A stretch of DNA of 64,000 nt from Nemopilema nomurai (lineage: Eukaryota; Cnidaria; Scyphozoa; Rhizostomeae; Rhizostomatidae): the NCBI GenBank assembly GCA_003864495.1, contig ML133498.1:1720163-1784162 (forward strand), given 5' to 3'. How positions within the stretch are numbered: the stretch's first letter is position 1; each line of letters begins with the position of its first letter. The position numbers and the translations under genes are program-made. Below, piece after piece: positions 49,999 through 61,728 of the stretch. The notes under the pieces are model-generated. The model searched no databases. It saw only the letters and a program-made list of their open reading frames with translations, and was not told the origin of the DNA.

Positions 49999-52900
49999 AT
50001 GGACGAGAAAGAGCAGCATGAGGGGAAAAATGGCGACCCTACAGGTCCTTCGGAGGAAGATGAAAGTGATACAACACCCTTCTTGAGGTAGGCCCATCGA
50101 TGAAAAGTTTTGTTAATAGAGAGAGAAATCAAGAAGTTTGTTTATTTAAGCAGCTGTTTACGCAAAAATAGAGAAATCGTTAATTGTCCACCAAATGAAC
50201 GCCTTTGCAGGGCAATCAGATGTTTTAACTTACATACCATGAGTAGCTGTTATGGGAAATGTGGCACAAAATTACATGTTGTTCTGATTGTTCATGAAAA
50301 TTCTATAATGTATATTAGGTATATTATATATCATAATAAAGAATTGATGTTCATTGAAAATCAAGAAACGTGAAAAATGCTGTACTTGATATCATAAAAT
50401 AAAACGAATCGCATATTCAACAAGCAAATGAATGTTGTTAAAAGAACGTGATATCAATATCGAACAGTCTTGTTTATACTGAACAACAAGCTGATTCATA
50501 ATTTGTAGAGTTCTATAGTTGTTTAATGGTCTTGTGCTCTAGTAACTTTCATTCAAAAACAATAGGCACAGCCTGTGACTTTAGGATTAGTTCCTATGTG
50601 CATCAACGCTCTTCTTGAAGTGGTGAGATCTTGTCCACCAAACCAATAGTTGCTGTTTTTTTACTTCAAGGAGTCATGAATGTGGAGGCTTCGCAAAAAC
50701 TCGTGTCCTTGCTTTATATCCCTGATTTTTATCTTTCCTTGCTTATACATTCACCTTTGTTAACGAACCAATGGTAATTCTACTAGCGCGACTGAAGCAC
50801 CTAGCCCGGAGGAATCGACCTCTAAAGACATCACGAAAGATCTTCGAAGGTCTCTTATGCTGGAGTAAGTACCTTTGACCAGGCGCAGTTACGTCTAGAA
50901 ATGGCTTTCACGTCGCTTGCTTTAATGAAATTCAGAAGACAATCATAACTACTTTGTCAGTAATTTTAATATTTCAGAAATGTTTCCTAACATAGTCAGA
51001 AAATGTATTCGAACCTAAAACCACCAGGAATGCTTAAACCAAAGCCCGTCATTTCTAAGGTGGAAAATTTTACTTGTTTTTGTTGGAAACATTCTCCTGC
51101 CATTCATATATGCAATCTTGAAGTAGCACTAGAAGGAAGTGAAAATGTTGACAATGTTGAATTCACTTTAGGGACCATTTGATGGCTTGTGCCATTGTAT
51201 GATTTCTGTTCCATGCGTTTGTTGGTCCATATTTCTGATTATGAAGATATAGAGGGCTTTTAAAAAATAAAGGTTCAGTTCTCAGTGCCTTCAGATTCTA
51301 ATTAACGAGAATCGCAAATGAGATGGCCTTCAACGCAATAGTATCCATTTTTCCTTGTGATGATCACAGTAACTTTTTTCACATATTATGGCCTAAAATG
51401 GAAGCTTGATCCTTTTTTTCTCAGAAATTGGCAAACATCTATGCACATTCTGAAAGGAAACATAGGAACTGGAATTCTCGGGCTGCCAGCTGCTGTCAAA
51501 CATTCTGGTTTGATCGTAAGCACATTCTTCTTTCATACATTTCTAAACTCTCAGTGCAATCCAACCAGATGGATCCTTACCAAATGGTTGTAATTGGTAA
51601 AACTAGGCTATCGCGAAAAATCTACTGAGAACAATTACATCTTCATTTTGGCTTGGGACACTTTTGCAAATTACTTTCGTTACTTACTTTTCTGACTAGG
51701 ATATATGTAATTAAAAGCAGTTCTGCACTGAATTACGTTTTACTTTCCTTTCATTTTCTTGCATTTTAGGTTGGTCCAATATGTTTGGCTCTTCTAGCAA
51801 TCGTTGCAGTGCATTGTATGCACTTGTTGGTGATATGCAGTCATGCCATCTGCAAAAGGTAATCAGATTTACCGACTCTTACCAAGAACAGTTATTTAAA
51901 TCGGTTATTTCTAATTGAATTTTTTCATTCGTTTCAATTGGCTCTTTGAAGATGTGGCCCGTTAGATTTGACAGTTTCAACTCCAAGGCTGCTATGCAAA
52001 CCTAAAAACAGTAATTTCAGCACCACACATAAAAACAGTAATTTCAGCAAATCTAGCATGACATCAAACGATGTTCTCCTTATACTGTAATTTTTGCTAT
52101 TACAGAATCACATTTAGCGAACAAAATGCCGATCATATCATGATACATTCGTGCATCACCTACCACCATTGATTCTATATATTTTTATCAAGCTACAAGG
52201 ATCATTATTCAAAACTTTGCATTCACAAGGTTTAATATGATATTTTTTCTAGGACTAAAATGGGTGCTTGCGATTACGGTGAGGTAACTGAACAGATAGT
52301 CAAGGAATCGTACGGTGCAAAGCACGGAACAAGGGCAAGGTAAGTCATCGGATGTCACAAATCGCAGGTCGTCAAGCCAAAACAATACGTGACCATGTCA
52401 CTGATGGGACATGCATGCATTATCTAATATGATCACACCAAGTCTTTGATACGTTTTGATAATATTTCAGATGCGTTCTGGACACCTTTATTTGCGTCAC
52501 ACAACTGGGGTTTTGCTGCGTGTACTTCGTGTTTGTTGCCGAGAATCTTCATCAGGTATTGCAGTAATGCGTGTCTCTTACCTCACTGTTCTATGTCGAA
52601 GATGAAATACTTATTACATCTTAAGTGCCCCATTGCAAAATCTGTCAATAGCAAAATTGAATATTGGGACATTTTTTGACGTGTTGGTAATCAGCAATTC
52701 TATTGCTTACCTTATCTCGTTGAATGCAATTATTTTTAACGAATCCCTTTGGAGAGGATAGAAGGGGGTTTTGCCAAATGACCAAAACTGCTCACTCACT
52801 AAAACACGCTACAACTGCCAATTTGTTTAATTTTCTTAGACGCGATAAAGCCTTGCAAATTCGTCTTTTCCAGCTATTTGGCTTGATCGATGTTCGGTAC

Positions 52901-55341
52901 TGGACAATGGTGTGTTTCCTTCCAGTGCTCTTAATATCGTTGATAAGAGAGCTGCAGACAATATCGTACCTGTCGACAATAGCGAACGTTCTCTGTCTCT
53001 TTGGACTGGTTGGCACCTACCAATACCTGTTCTTTCACCTGAAGAACCCCAACGACTTCCCAGCTCTTGGGCCGCCCAGGGAGTTCCCGCTCTTCTTTGG
53101 CATAGCTGTCTTTGCTTACGAGGGAATTGGAATCGTGAGTGGTTTGATTTTTTATGAACAGTCAGTGGCTGCTCAGGGGAGGGCCATTTTAAGCTGAGTT
53201 TAGGCTGTAAGGCAAGTTGCATTTCGCTAGACAGCTGTGCCGTCATAAAAGTATGGTAGATAATAATGATAATAATAATAATAAAGGCATTTATATTGCG
53301 CCATTTATTCACGTGGCTCAAAGGCACATTACCTAATGTTCATAAAACTAATAGAGTAATATTGTATACAGTACTACAAAGAATGCTCAAAAAAATGTTC
53401 GTAAAATTTTCGTAAAATAAATAAAAACTAATTAAAATATTCTTGAAAAAGATGCGTTTTCAGTCTGCTCTTAAAAGCGTCAAATAAATCCACTGCTTGC
53501 AACATGCATGGTAGATTTTGAATTCATATTGACTTTAAAGGGCTCTCATTTCCTGCTAAGGAAAAAAGTAGCAAGAGCATGCTCACAGAACGAATGCAAT
53601 ACTTGAACAAAGAAAAGTTAAACTGTCAGTCAGTTCTTTCATTCTCTTCTACGCAGGTTCTTCCAGTTGAAAACAAGATGCGGAAACCGAAAGACTTCTT
53701 TTGGGTTCTAGACTTCAGTATGGGTTTCGTCGCCACGTTGTATATATCCATGGGGTTTTTCGGATACCTTACATTCGGAAAAGATATCAAAGGAAGCGTG
53801 ACATTGAATTTGCCTCAACTTCCGTAAGATCTTTATCAAGATTTCGTTCTTATGCTAATCAGGGGGGGGGGGGGGTGATCTTTCTTAATTGTCGTGGTGT
53901 TTTGCACGCATGCCTATTTTTGCAGAAGAAGCAATTGAAAGAAGAAGCATGATCTTAGATGCTCAACCCAGGGTCTTTGCTGTACTTTCATAGTAGGGAC
54001 GTATGTCATGTTTTGCTCAGTGTTGTCATTAAAGCGAGCTGATTTCCATAACAAATCTATTTCAGGTTCTACGTCATAGTGAAAGCATCGTACATGTTGG
54101 CAATATTCTTTTCATACTTCATCCAGTTTACGTGCCAATGCAAATCATGGTACCTCCGCTTCAAAAAGGCAGCGAGAAGTGCAAACTCGGCATTGACGTT
54201 TTCATGCGTACCGCAATGGTCACATTGACATGTAAGTGTCCGTTCTTTTGAGAGATAAGTGAAATCAACAAGCATCTTGTTATCCTGTATTCAGTATTTT
54301 CATATCTGTTAAATGACATTTACGAATTACGTCTCCTTGTCAATACCCTTACAACCATGCATCTCCCAAAATTAATAAGATTCTAGTAAATATTGATATT
54401 CTAAAAAGTCATAATTTTGTTGGTAAAACCTTAAGTTCTAAAGAGATGCAATTGAATTTATCATTCCCGCAAACCAAAAACGCTAAAGAAAGCTGTCTCT
54501 TAATTTATCCCGATATTTGTAAGAGACACAGCAATGAAAATGAGGATAAAAGCCCATCATTGTGATTCAGAATTTCGAATAACTTAGAAGATTTGCTGCA
54601 ACGGCAATCATACCTGTCTCTCAATGCTGCTGTACGGACCAATGCATTCAGGTCCTCTTCATCTATCCCGCTGGCACCAGTGATGGCGCCAGCCACCAAA
54701 CTGTGGGGTGGGGGTTTTGGCAGCTGCTTTGGGCGGAGCTGAAGTGTATTCAACTGAATGCTGAAGAAAGATGCTGCCAACCTAGACAAGAGCTATTAAA
54801 AGACATTTACTATCTTGTGGGTAAACACGATTTCGAAGTAACGCGCCCTTTCACAACGAGTAAGATGATTGCTTGATATTGTTCAAACGAAGATAAGTTT
54901 GAGAGTTTCTAATAATATACGTTTCTTTCACTGTACATGCTTTGTACATGCTTTAAACTGGTACGTGATTGGTACATGCTCATCGAACTCACCCAACCTT
55001 TCTCCTCCGCAGGTGCACTGGCCATAACCATCCCACAGCTAGACAACTTCATTGCTTTGGTCGGTGCCGTCTCCAGCTCGTCAATAGCTCTGGTTTTTCC
55101 ACCTTTGCTGCACATTTTGTGTTTCTGGAATTACGGCATCAGCAAATTGGAAGTTATTAAGAACGTTCTAATATCGATGCTGGGAGTCACCGGCTCCATC
55201 CTCGGGACGATACTTTCGGTGGAGGCAATAATCGAGGGGTTTCACAAGGAGCATCACGTGAAGCCGCCAGTCAAAGCCAAACCGCCAGGGGAGTTCTTCT
55301 CCGTTTTGATCGCCAAGTGGAATTCCACCGTTTGGTGGTGA
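49999..55341 (+). CDS. SLC36A: SLC36-type proton-coupled amino acid transporter
   Basis: Ten exons: 49999-50087, 50787-50864, 51425-51515, 51770-51858, 52253-52339, 52471-52555, 52874-53134, 53657-53823, 54066-54231 and 55013-55341; about 480 residues, as in SLC36A1-4. A hydrophilic N-terminus precedes TM1, which has the family signature ([16 protein letters not shown]). Further signatures are [29 protein letters not shown] (a conserved TM6 block) and [10 protein letters not shown]. The AAAP fold has 11 TM helices; these carriers symport small amino acids with protons in lysosomal or plasma membranes. Exon 9 is out of frame by one base at a T run (54127-54129): downstream codons match SLC36 only in another frame, and its donor phase then fits exon 10. 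This is either an assembly error or a real lesion. All other junctions are phase-consistent. Confidence 0.92.
53230..53560. repeat. Probable interspersed repeat in an SLC36 intron
   Basis: An (AAT)n tract at 53255-53282 leads into AAGGCATTTATATTGCGCC and, further on, GCGTTTTCAGTCTGCTC. This arrangement resembles widespread invertebrate non-LTR or SINE tails. Family and boundaries are not certain. A G run of about 14 lies in the next intron at 53862. Confidence 0.4.
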
Positions 55342-56923
55342 TGTATCGTCCGCTGCACTCTTGTCACTGGTTGAAAGAGTCAAAGTGCTTTGACGGGGTC
55401 AGCTGATCGAATCACGCGTCATAAGCCGATTAATCACCACAATCACTTTTTAACCGGATGAAAATCAGCCCCAGATGATCAGTTGATCAGAAACATGTTT
55501 AGTTGGATTTCATGTGTATTCTATGTACTTAGGTAGGCAAAAGACATCCAGTGTTTTCTACATCCTAGTATCACCTATTCGTTTGCAAATGCCTGGCGAA
55601 TGTACCCAGATTACGACTTGATAAGCTAAAAAGGACGGTAGCAAAGACAGCATGAAAATATTGCGTCAACCTTTCTCTTGCTCCCCGTTAAAAAGCAGTT
55701 TGCAACAGCGAAGGTGCTTCTCCCCCTATCATACGCACGTGCATAACAGTGTAAGATGGCATTTTCAAGGCCCTTCGAACGTAAACCCTGCAAAATACTT
55801 TTCAAATAACAGTAAAGCGCATGATAGCTTCTTAGATTCAAATACATAAGCAACAACAACAACAGCCACAATAGCAACAACATCAACAACAAACAACAAC
55901 ATCAACAACAAACAACAACATCAACAACAAACAACCACAATAACAACCACAGCCCGTGTCTATGATAGTGCGGCAACCATTACTGCCTGAGAAGATCCCA
56001 CCCTGGGAAGAAATATAATGCTTTTCTCCAGCGAGCCTAGTTGTATAATCCATTCTTTAATGATTTTAATACGTTTGCAAATTCGAATAGATATTTTTGT
56101 GTTTACGCAAACTAATAAGCCATTGTTCAATAACTGGACATTAGTGGAATGAAGTTTTCTACTTTGTAAGTAAGTTATTATTTGCGATTTAATAAAGCTA
56201 GCATCTTGATAATTTAAACAACATTTTAGCAATAATACAATTGAGTTGTTTGTTTCAAATAACAAATTTGATAAAACAGTCCTTAGAAAGCTGTTTAGAA
56301 AGCTTAAAGGTAGACAAGTTTTTGTATTTACTACGGCGTTCAAGAATGCAAGTGTACTTTTGAGTCGATTCCAAAAGTTGGGATTAGTAAACCTTGAGCA
56401 TTTTCCTGAAATTGTCGTAAATTATCAAGTTTTGAGACATTGATTTGCGACCTAGGGTGTAAACTCTAACTCTCACACAAAGGAGGCACTTTTTCTTCAT
56501 CAGTCAACATGGAGTGTAGCTGCATTTGCAATACCAAGTACTAAATCTTCAGCTGCCTTTTTCTAGACTAAATCTTCGAAGGGCTGATAACTAGCGCAAA
56601 TATTGTCACAGAGGCGTAAAAGCGTTTAAATTGCGGAAATTGACTCTGTTGAAAATGCTTCGAGTTCATTTAGTCGATGCAAACATGACTTGTATTTAGA
56701 TTAGTCAATTCCCCCTTTTTCTTGTAAGTGGTCGAATGAGCTTGGGTCTAGTGTATGAAAATTAACCAAGAAATTTAGTTTTAATAGTCCTGATGGACAA
56801 ATATTAAAATCTTTTACTTAAATCAGTTGTATGTAACAGGCCTTTAGTACAAAGATAAAGCCGCCGAAAACTTAAAAGGGGCTTTATTGGGATGTCTGAT
56901 GGTCAGATTTGAGAAGGTACCAG
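55342..56923. other. Intergenic region between SLC36-like and GPCR genes
   Basis: Contains a CAA-rich simple repeat (about 55846-55945) and otherwise AT-rich unique sequence. Short frames on both strands (for example 55960-56343 on -) have no domain or splice context. No gene is supported. Confidence 0.5.
55846..55945. repeat. CAA-rich microsatellite with a CATCAACAACAAA motif
   Basis: Imperfect (CAA)n, with the block CATCAACAACAAACAACAA occurring about three times. No coding meaning in any frame. Confidence 0.85.
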
Positions 56924-57847
56924 ATGAAAATGGCCGAAGAAAACAATTTTTTCGACTTGTGCAAGCTAATTCGTAGTTACAACTCAGGTAATGCGGTGAT
57001 GGTTCTTTATGGCTCCTTCGCGGTTCTTATTGCCCTCTTGGGCGTCACGTCGAACGCTCTTTTGATTTTTGCACTGCGCAAGTCAAACCAGCTAAGGACG
57101 CACTCAAACAAACTTATTTTGGCGTTGACAGTCACTGACTTGGGTCTAGGAATCTTTGTACTCCCAGCCTTCGCGGTATTTTGGATTGCTGGAAATGAAG
57201 AAAGTTGTCTTAACATCAACATAATTGCATTTCTGTGGACTGTATTTCAGAGCTTTTCGTTTGCAATGCTCTTTTGCATCTCAACAGACCGATACCTCCA
57301 CGTTGCAAAGCCGCTTCGCTACCCAACCCTGGTAACCAAATCCCGTGTAGTCAGTTTGATGGTCGCTTGCCTCGTTGTTTCACTTGGTTCGGGAATTACT
57401 TATCTCGCTGTTAAATCAGCCTACGTCAACATAACCGCGCAAATTATCAGCTTAGGTTCAATCGCAATCTTCTTGATATTGAACAAAGTAACAATGTCAT
57501 CCCTCGAAATGCACCAAAGAACCACTGTATCTCGCCTGCAGGACCAAGACCAGACGGAAAGTAACACGGACGAAGGTATGACGAGTGCCGTGAGGACGAT
57601 TCGCCTGGTCTTAGCCTCGTTTTTAATCTGTTATCTGCCAATCACTGGGATAGGCCTAATTTGGACGATATCTTGGTCTCTGAATCACTCTTATTGGGAT
57701 TCCGTCGTTTGTACCCACATCACATGGGTTACGTTACTTTCGGTCATGCCGAGCGCGCTCAATAGTCTAATCATCATTAAAGGTAACAGGAAGTGTCGAA
57801 GAGTTATATCATCTATGCTTAGAAGAAACAGAATTGCTCCCAGATGA
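56924..57847 (+). CDS. Class A (rhodopsin-like) GPCR, intronless, divergent
   Basis: A single exon of 307 residues from ATG 56924 (a second ATG at 56930 is also possible). Seven hydrophobic segments. TM1 has S-N-A-L-L (N1.50); TM2 has LALTVTDLGLG (D2.50). TM3 ends in the G-protein motif DRY (CISTDRYLHV). The long third loop, with QDQDQTESNTDEG, precedes TM6 with CYLP in place of CWxP. TM7 has S-A-L-N-S-L-I-I in place of NPxxY. ECL2 is short and lacks the usual cysteine, as in melanocortin/adenosine/cannabinoid-like receptors. Intronless receptors of this kind are abundant in cnidarians. The ligand is unknown. A poly(A) signal AATAAA is at 57995-58000. Confidence 0.92.
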   Translation: MKMAEENNFFDLCKLIRSYNSGNAVMVLYGSFAVLIALLGVTSNALLIFALRKSNQLRTHSNKLILALTVTDLGLGIFVLPAFAVFWIAGNEESCLNINIIAFLWTVFQSFSFAMLFCISTDRYLHVAKPLRYPTLVTKSRVVSLMVACLVVSLGSGITYLAVKSAYVNITAQIISLGSIAIFLILNKVTMSSLEMHQRTTVSRLQDQDQTESNTDEGMTSAVRTIRLVLASFLICYLPITGIGLIWTISWSLNHSYWDSVVCTHITWVTLLSVMPSALNSLIIIKGNRKCRRVISSMLRRNRIAPR

Positions 57848-58891
57848 ACAAGAATGCCGATGCATTGCTCCCTGGGCTTTGCAGCTACTGCAGCAAGAAG
57901 CCCAGTAGGCGCGAAGTCAGACAGAACCCTGAAGCGAGGAGATATGTTGACGGGTTCAAAAGGGTTTCGGTTCACAAAAGGGGCTCTTCTTGCCAATAAA
58001 GTGGCAATGCGCAGGTTTTGAAATGAAGAGGATGTCTAGGGGAACGAAGGTCGTCTAGTTATCAAAGTGTTTCTTTCACCCCTCTTCAAAAAAGCCTTTG
58101 ACATTTCCACCAATATTTCAATATTTCAACCAGTCAAGTGTTCTTTGCATGAAAATAAAAAAATCTGATGTATTCACTGTAGTTGTCAACAACCTTGCAT
58201 TCGCGACTTTTCAAAGGTGAATCATTTCCCTTCCTTCAAAGTAACGAGTGCCTTTCTCCTGGAGGAACATTAAAGCTGAACTACAAATGACAATATGTAG
58301 ATTGCTGGTTACTACAAATATCAATGCAATTATATTCGCAATTATAATAAATATCAATTCGCAAATTTGGTAAATGCCTTAGATACTTCTTCGCTTGCTT
58401 GTAATCACGGTACTATAAGTTAGTTATAGGTATGTTCTGATGTCAAAACGAACAATAAAGCAAGGAAATTTGCCAAGGAAAGTTGCTAGAGAAAATGACC
58501 ATTTTAACAGACTTTTTTTCGTTCTCAGAATCTTCCTGCTTTGGGCAAGATGAACGTCTTACGTTCTCGACCAATTTCAAGTATCTCATTTGCGATAAGC
58601 TTGGCTCATATTTCACCAAAAATACATTTTTTGATTTTTATCTAATTCGGTGACCTATACACTTACAACAACAAACATTTATGAGCTATTGGCAGCATTT
58701 TAGCTGCATTCAGTTCAAGGGTGTTGCATTCAGTTCATCTTAGTGGCCAGTAGGAAACAAAGCGGCGTCGCATGAATCCTGTTGTGAACAAACTTGTGTT
58801 AGTTTTGATCCTCGTTACATGACAGCCTTTTGTACAGAGAGTAAGATACGAGGGTCTTCCAGCACCAGCATATTTGCTTCTTAATTCCCTT
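57848..58891. other. Intergenic region after the GPCR
   Basis: Apart from the GPCR 3' UTR with AATAAA at 57995, I see no gene, repeat family or RNA. Confidence 0.5.
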
Positions 58892-59186
58892 CAGTGGCGG
58901 TTTTAGGGGGTCCAGGGGGGTCCAGAGGGTCCAGGGGGGCCATGGTCCTGCATTTTTGGTAACCCAGAAGGGGCCCCGCACCTAAGGATGAATTGAAAAA
59001 TATCACAGGGAACCTCAGTCTCTATGTAAAACGAATTGTTATCAAAGGAAAAATCTATAATTAGGAAAATACAAGACCCACCTTGATGCATAACAATCTT
59101 AACGGAAAAGAACTTGAAAAATTTCCAAACAAGGGTCCCGCAGATGATTTCGACCTCGGGCCCCAAAGTCTCGAAAACCGCCACTG
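58892..59186. mobile_element. hAT-type MITE with 8-bp target-site duplication
   Basis: Starts CAGTGGCGGTTTTAG and ends GAAAACCGCCACTG, i.e. inverted termini of at least 13 bp beginning with the hAT-like CAGTGGCGG. It is flanked by ATTCCCTT (58884-58891) and ACTCCCTT (59187-59194), an 8-bp duplication with one change. It is 295 bp long with no transposase. A GGGTCCAGGGGG-type run follows the left end. Confidence 0.9.
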
Positions 59187-60230
59187 ACTCCCTTCATATC
59201 AATACAGAAAAATAATATAGAATAATATTCTGATAAAGAACATTGGAAAAAAAGCCATCATCACATTAGAAAGCTATTGGTGGCTCTCTATCGCACTGTC
59301 CCAAATGTTGACGGTCGAGGGTCAAGTTTCACTCACAAGATCTATTTATGCAATTTACACTTATGACAAAGAAATAATGCCTGTCATAACATTTCCAGAA
59401 ATTCCTTTTTTTCAGCAATCACTAAATCAGAATGTTTAAGCATGTCAAAAATGTCTGTACTTACTAGGTGTAATTCAAAATTGCAAATCTAGAATCCGGT
59501 ATGTGCTGCATTGATGGTAGTCGTTATAAAAATGCATTTTACCACTATTATCTTGATTAAAACATAACGTGTAATGTAAATATTAATGCGATGAGTGGCA
59601 AATGTAATCACATACAGCAGAACCAAGAGCATGAAGATGCAATAGAAAACAATATCACTTGCTAGAACATACGGTCTCCTTCCATTGCTTTACAAGGTGC
59701 CTGCCTTACATTTCGCCACGTGTGATTTATTTACTGTATTTTAAAATCGTTATTTTAGGTTCTGGTAGTATATATGGAGTATTTAAAAATAGTGCTTGTG
59801 TTAGCCATTGAATTCTGATTGTAAGCCTTTTATCGTAGTCGTAAACCCTTCAAAATACTTTATTTGTTTGCATTGGAAAGAGGAAAGTAGAAGAGTATTA
59901 GTTCGAAGCATATTAGAGAATAGTTGTTGTCCTTTTCATCGTGCCAATTCTGTAAAAGCCTTGCAAACTTATGTCTTTAAATTCCCCTTTCAAGTTGTTT
60001 TACAAGTTGTATCACTAGAGAGATTAGAGCACGTATCGCATTCGCATGGCTTGTATGGTCTTGGCAGCGACCATATTACACGGCTGGACATCCTATAGTC
60101 CTTATATCCTGGGTACCAAACTGGCAGTCTTCTCTAGCATGATCACTCACCTGACGATAAAGAATGTTTTGATCAATCCACTCGGCAGGCATGCTAGAAA
60201 CTGTTTTAATATGTTTAATATGTTTTAATC

Positions 60231-60290
60231 ATCACCATCAATATAATCATCATCAAGACCATCATGGTCATCATCATCATCATCGATTAC
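60231..60290. repeat. CAT/ATC microsatellite
   Basis: Imperfect (CAT)n, with uninterrupted CATCATCATCATCAT near 60270. A smaller related tract (CATCATCATAGTCATCATGA) is at 62507-62526. Confidence 0.8.
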
Positions 60291-60327
60291 CGAATAAAAA
60301 CCCTTGAGGGAAGCAGTCACGCTACCT

Positions 60328-60395
60328 TACTGGAGTGGTAGAGCTCAAGCTTTGGGACGAGATCTCATGTTCCAGACAAGGCCTAAACAATTTGC
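60328..60395 (+). repeat. Possible tRNA-derived (SINE-like) sequence
   Basis: The stretch GGAGTGGTAGAGCTCAAG resembles a tRNA D-arm (A box), and TGTTCCAGACAAGG, about 30 bases on, resembles a degenerate T-arm (B box). The acceptor stem does not pair and the B box is mutated, so it is not a functional tRNA. A degraded SINE head is the likeliest reading. Confidence 0.35.
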
Positions 60396-61257
60396 TCGAG
60401 CCAATTAACATCGAAGGGCCATGATGCATGCGTATTTTAGCACGATTTTCCCGCAGAAACCTCCCGTTCATCCCTTCGCTAGTTATTGGTTGTGGCAAAC
60501 ATTTAATTTAGTCTCTTTAGATGGGATCTTCGGTGAACATTTTTCGAAGTCAGAGTCATGCAACAGTGGCAGCAGGGAAACAGCACAAGGCCGAATAAAA
60601 GAAGCGCCGTAGCGTACTTAAAACATAAATAACTATCTGTCTAAATGGTCTAAGTCTCTCCATGTTATTTGACATCATTAATTCCTACAACAAAACGAAA
60701 CAGATTATGAAATCGTACAGTAATGAATCGGCTTACACAGGATGTTTTATTGCGTCGTCAATTCTTTGTTTATTCCTTGTCCTATCAGACCTCGCTCCTT
60801 TCATGTGCTTAATCCACGCATTTGGTACGTCACAGGCAAGACGTTCGATCTAGGCCTGGACATAGGTTGCAGTTCGTTGAAGATGGCTGCGACGTAGGTC
60901 GTCATCATTGCTACGCTTGTCTGACTGGGCACAGAACTAATCTAATGCCAACCCAAAGGGCCTAAAATACAGAATAAAGATGTCAAGATTGTATCAAATG
61001 CAAGCGGAACAGTGGCATAATGACTAAAAGGAACCAATTAATAAATTGTATTTGTTCGATTCCTTTTTAATACAAAAATTGAATGAGAAGAACCAGGAGC
61101 CTACAGTAAATGAAGGAATAGCAATCGATGAACATACACAAGATACTTCTGGTTTAATAGTAGAAATGAAGCTTGTGTAACAGACTTACAATTACTTCCT
61201 TTAGTTCAATTCGCAATAAATGCACTTGTTTTTGTTACATTTGTTGTGCTTTTTTTA

Positions 61258-61477
61258 AGGATCTTTTTCTCTTAAATTTGACACCAAATACCTCAAGAAA
61301 GGCAAGATTGATGCTGCTTGCCAGTGTTATGGTTCAGTAATTAATACCAGGAATGGACAAAAGAAGAAGACCGAAAAGATGACAGAAAAATTTGCTGATA
61401 GATTATATACTTGTTGGGAAGAGGTTGCTCACCTTGTTAAACAATTGATCCCTCCTTTCTGTAAAATACCTGCATGA
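61258..61477 (+). CDS. Candidate terminal exon of an unidentified gene
   Basis: After a pyrimidine tract and AG (TGCTTTTTTTAAG), an open stretch of about 72 codons runs to a TGA at 61477. It has protein-like composition: SLKFDTKYLKKGKIDAACQC, then KKKTEKMTEKFADRLYTCW, then HLVKQLIPPFCKIPA. It has no start codon near its beginning, so it could only be a downstream exon. An upstream open piece (about 61075-61180, acidic) may or may not belong with it. No family is recognised, and a chance open frame is possible. Confidence 0.3.
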
Positions 61478-61728
61478 CGTAGAAATTATATTTGCAATTT
61501 GAAAATAACATTTCGGTAGAACCAAACTCAAGCAAGGTTTGGCAAATTCAGCTTTCCCTTGCTTTATACGTGGTCTGTTATGATCCTATCCACGACAAAA
61601 TTTATGCCGCAAATTCTTTGGACACAAACCTCGACTTGAAGACGAGATTATGCCCGGGCAAACGTCTCCAAAAACAACAAGGAAACGACCGCTGTCACTT
61701 CTGCCTCTCTCTATCTTGTGACTACAAC

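Larger units (their letters stand above)
59187..61257. other. Intergenic region with receptor-like relic and tRNA-like sequence
   Basis: No intact gene. At 60016-60230 (+) a frame reads IRMACMVLAATILHGW followed by SYSPY and, later, INPLG, weakly like TM6-TM7 of a rhodopsin-like receptor; the frame is closed just upstream. A CAT-rich microsatellite lies at 60231-60290, and a tRNA-like segment at about 60328-60395. The rest looks unique and non-coding. Confidence 0.4.

Noticed and set aside
60328..60395. Functional tRNA gene
   Set aside because: The A-box-like and B-box-like words are present, but the acceptor stem does not pair and the T-arm is mutated. Kept only as a possible SINE remnant.
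61492..61728. Upstream extension of the CRT-like first exon
   Set aside because: The frame is open, but the text has no resemblance to the family and no ATG. The first ATG at 61729 fits the expected N-terminal length.
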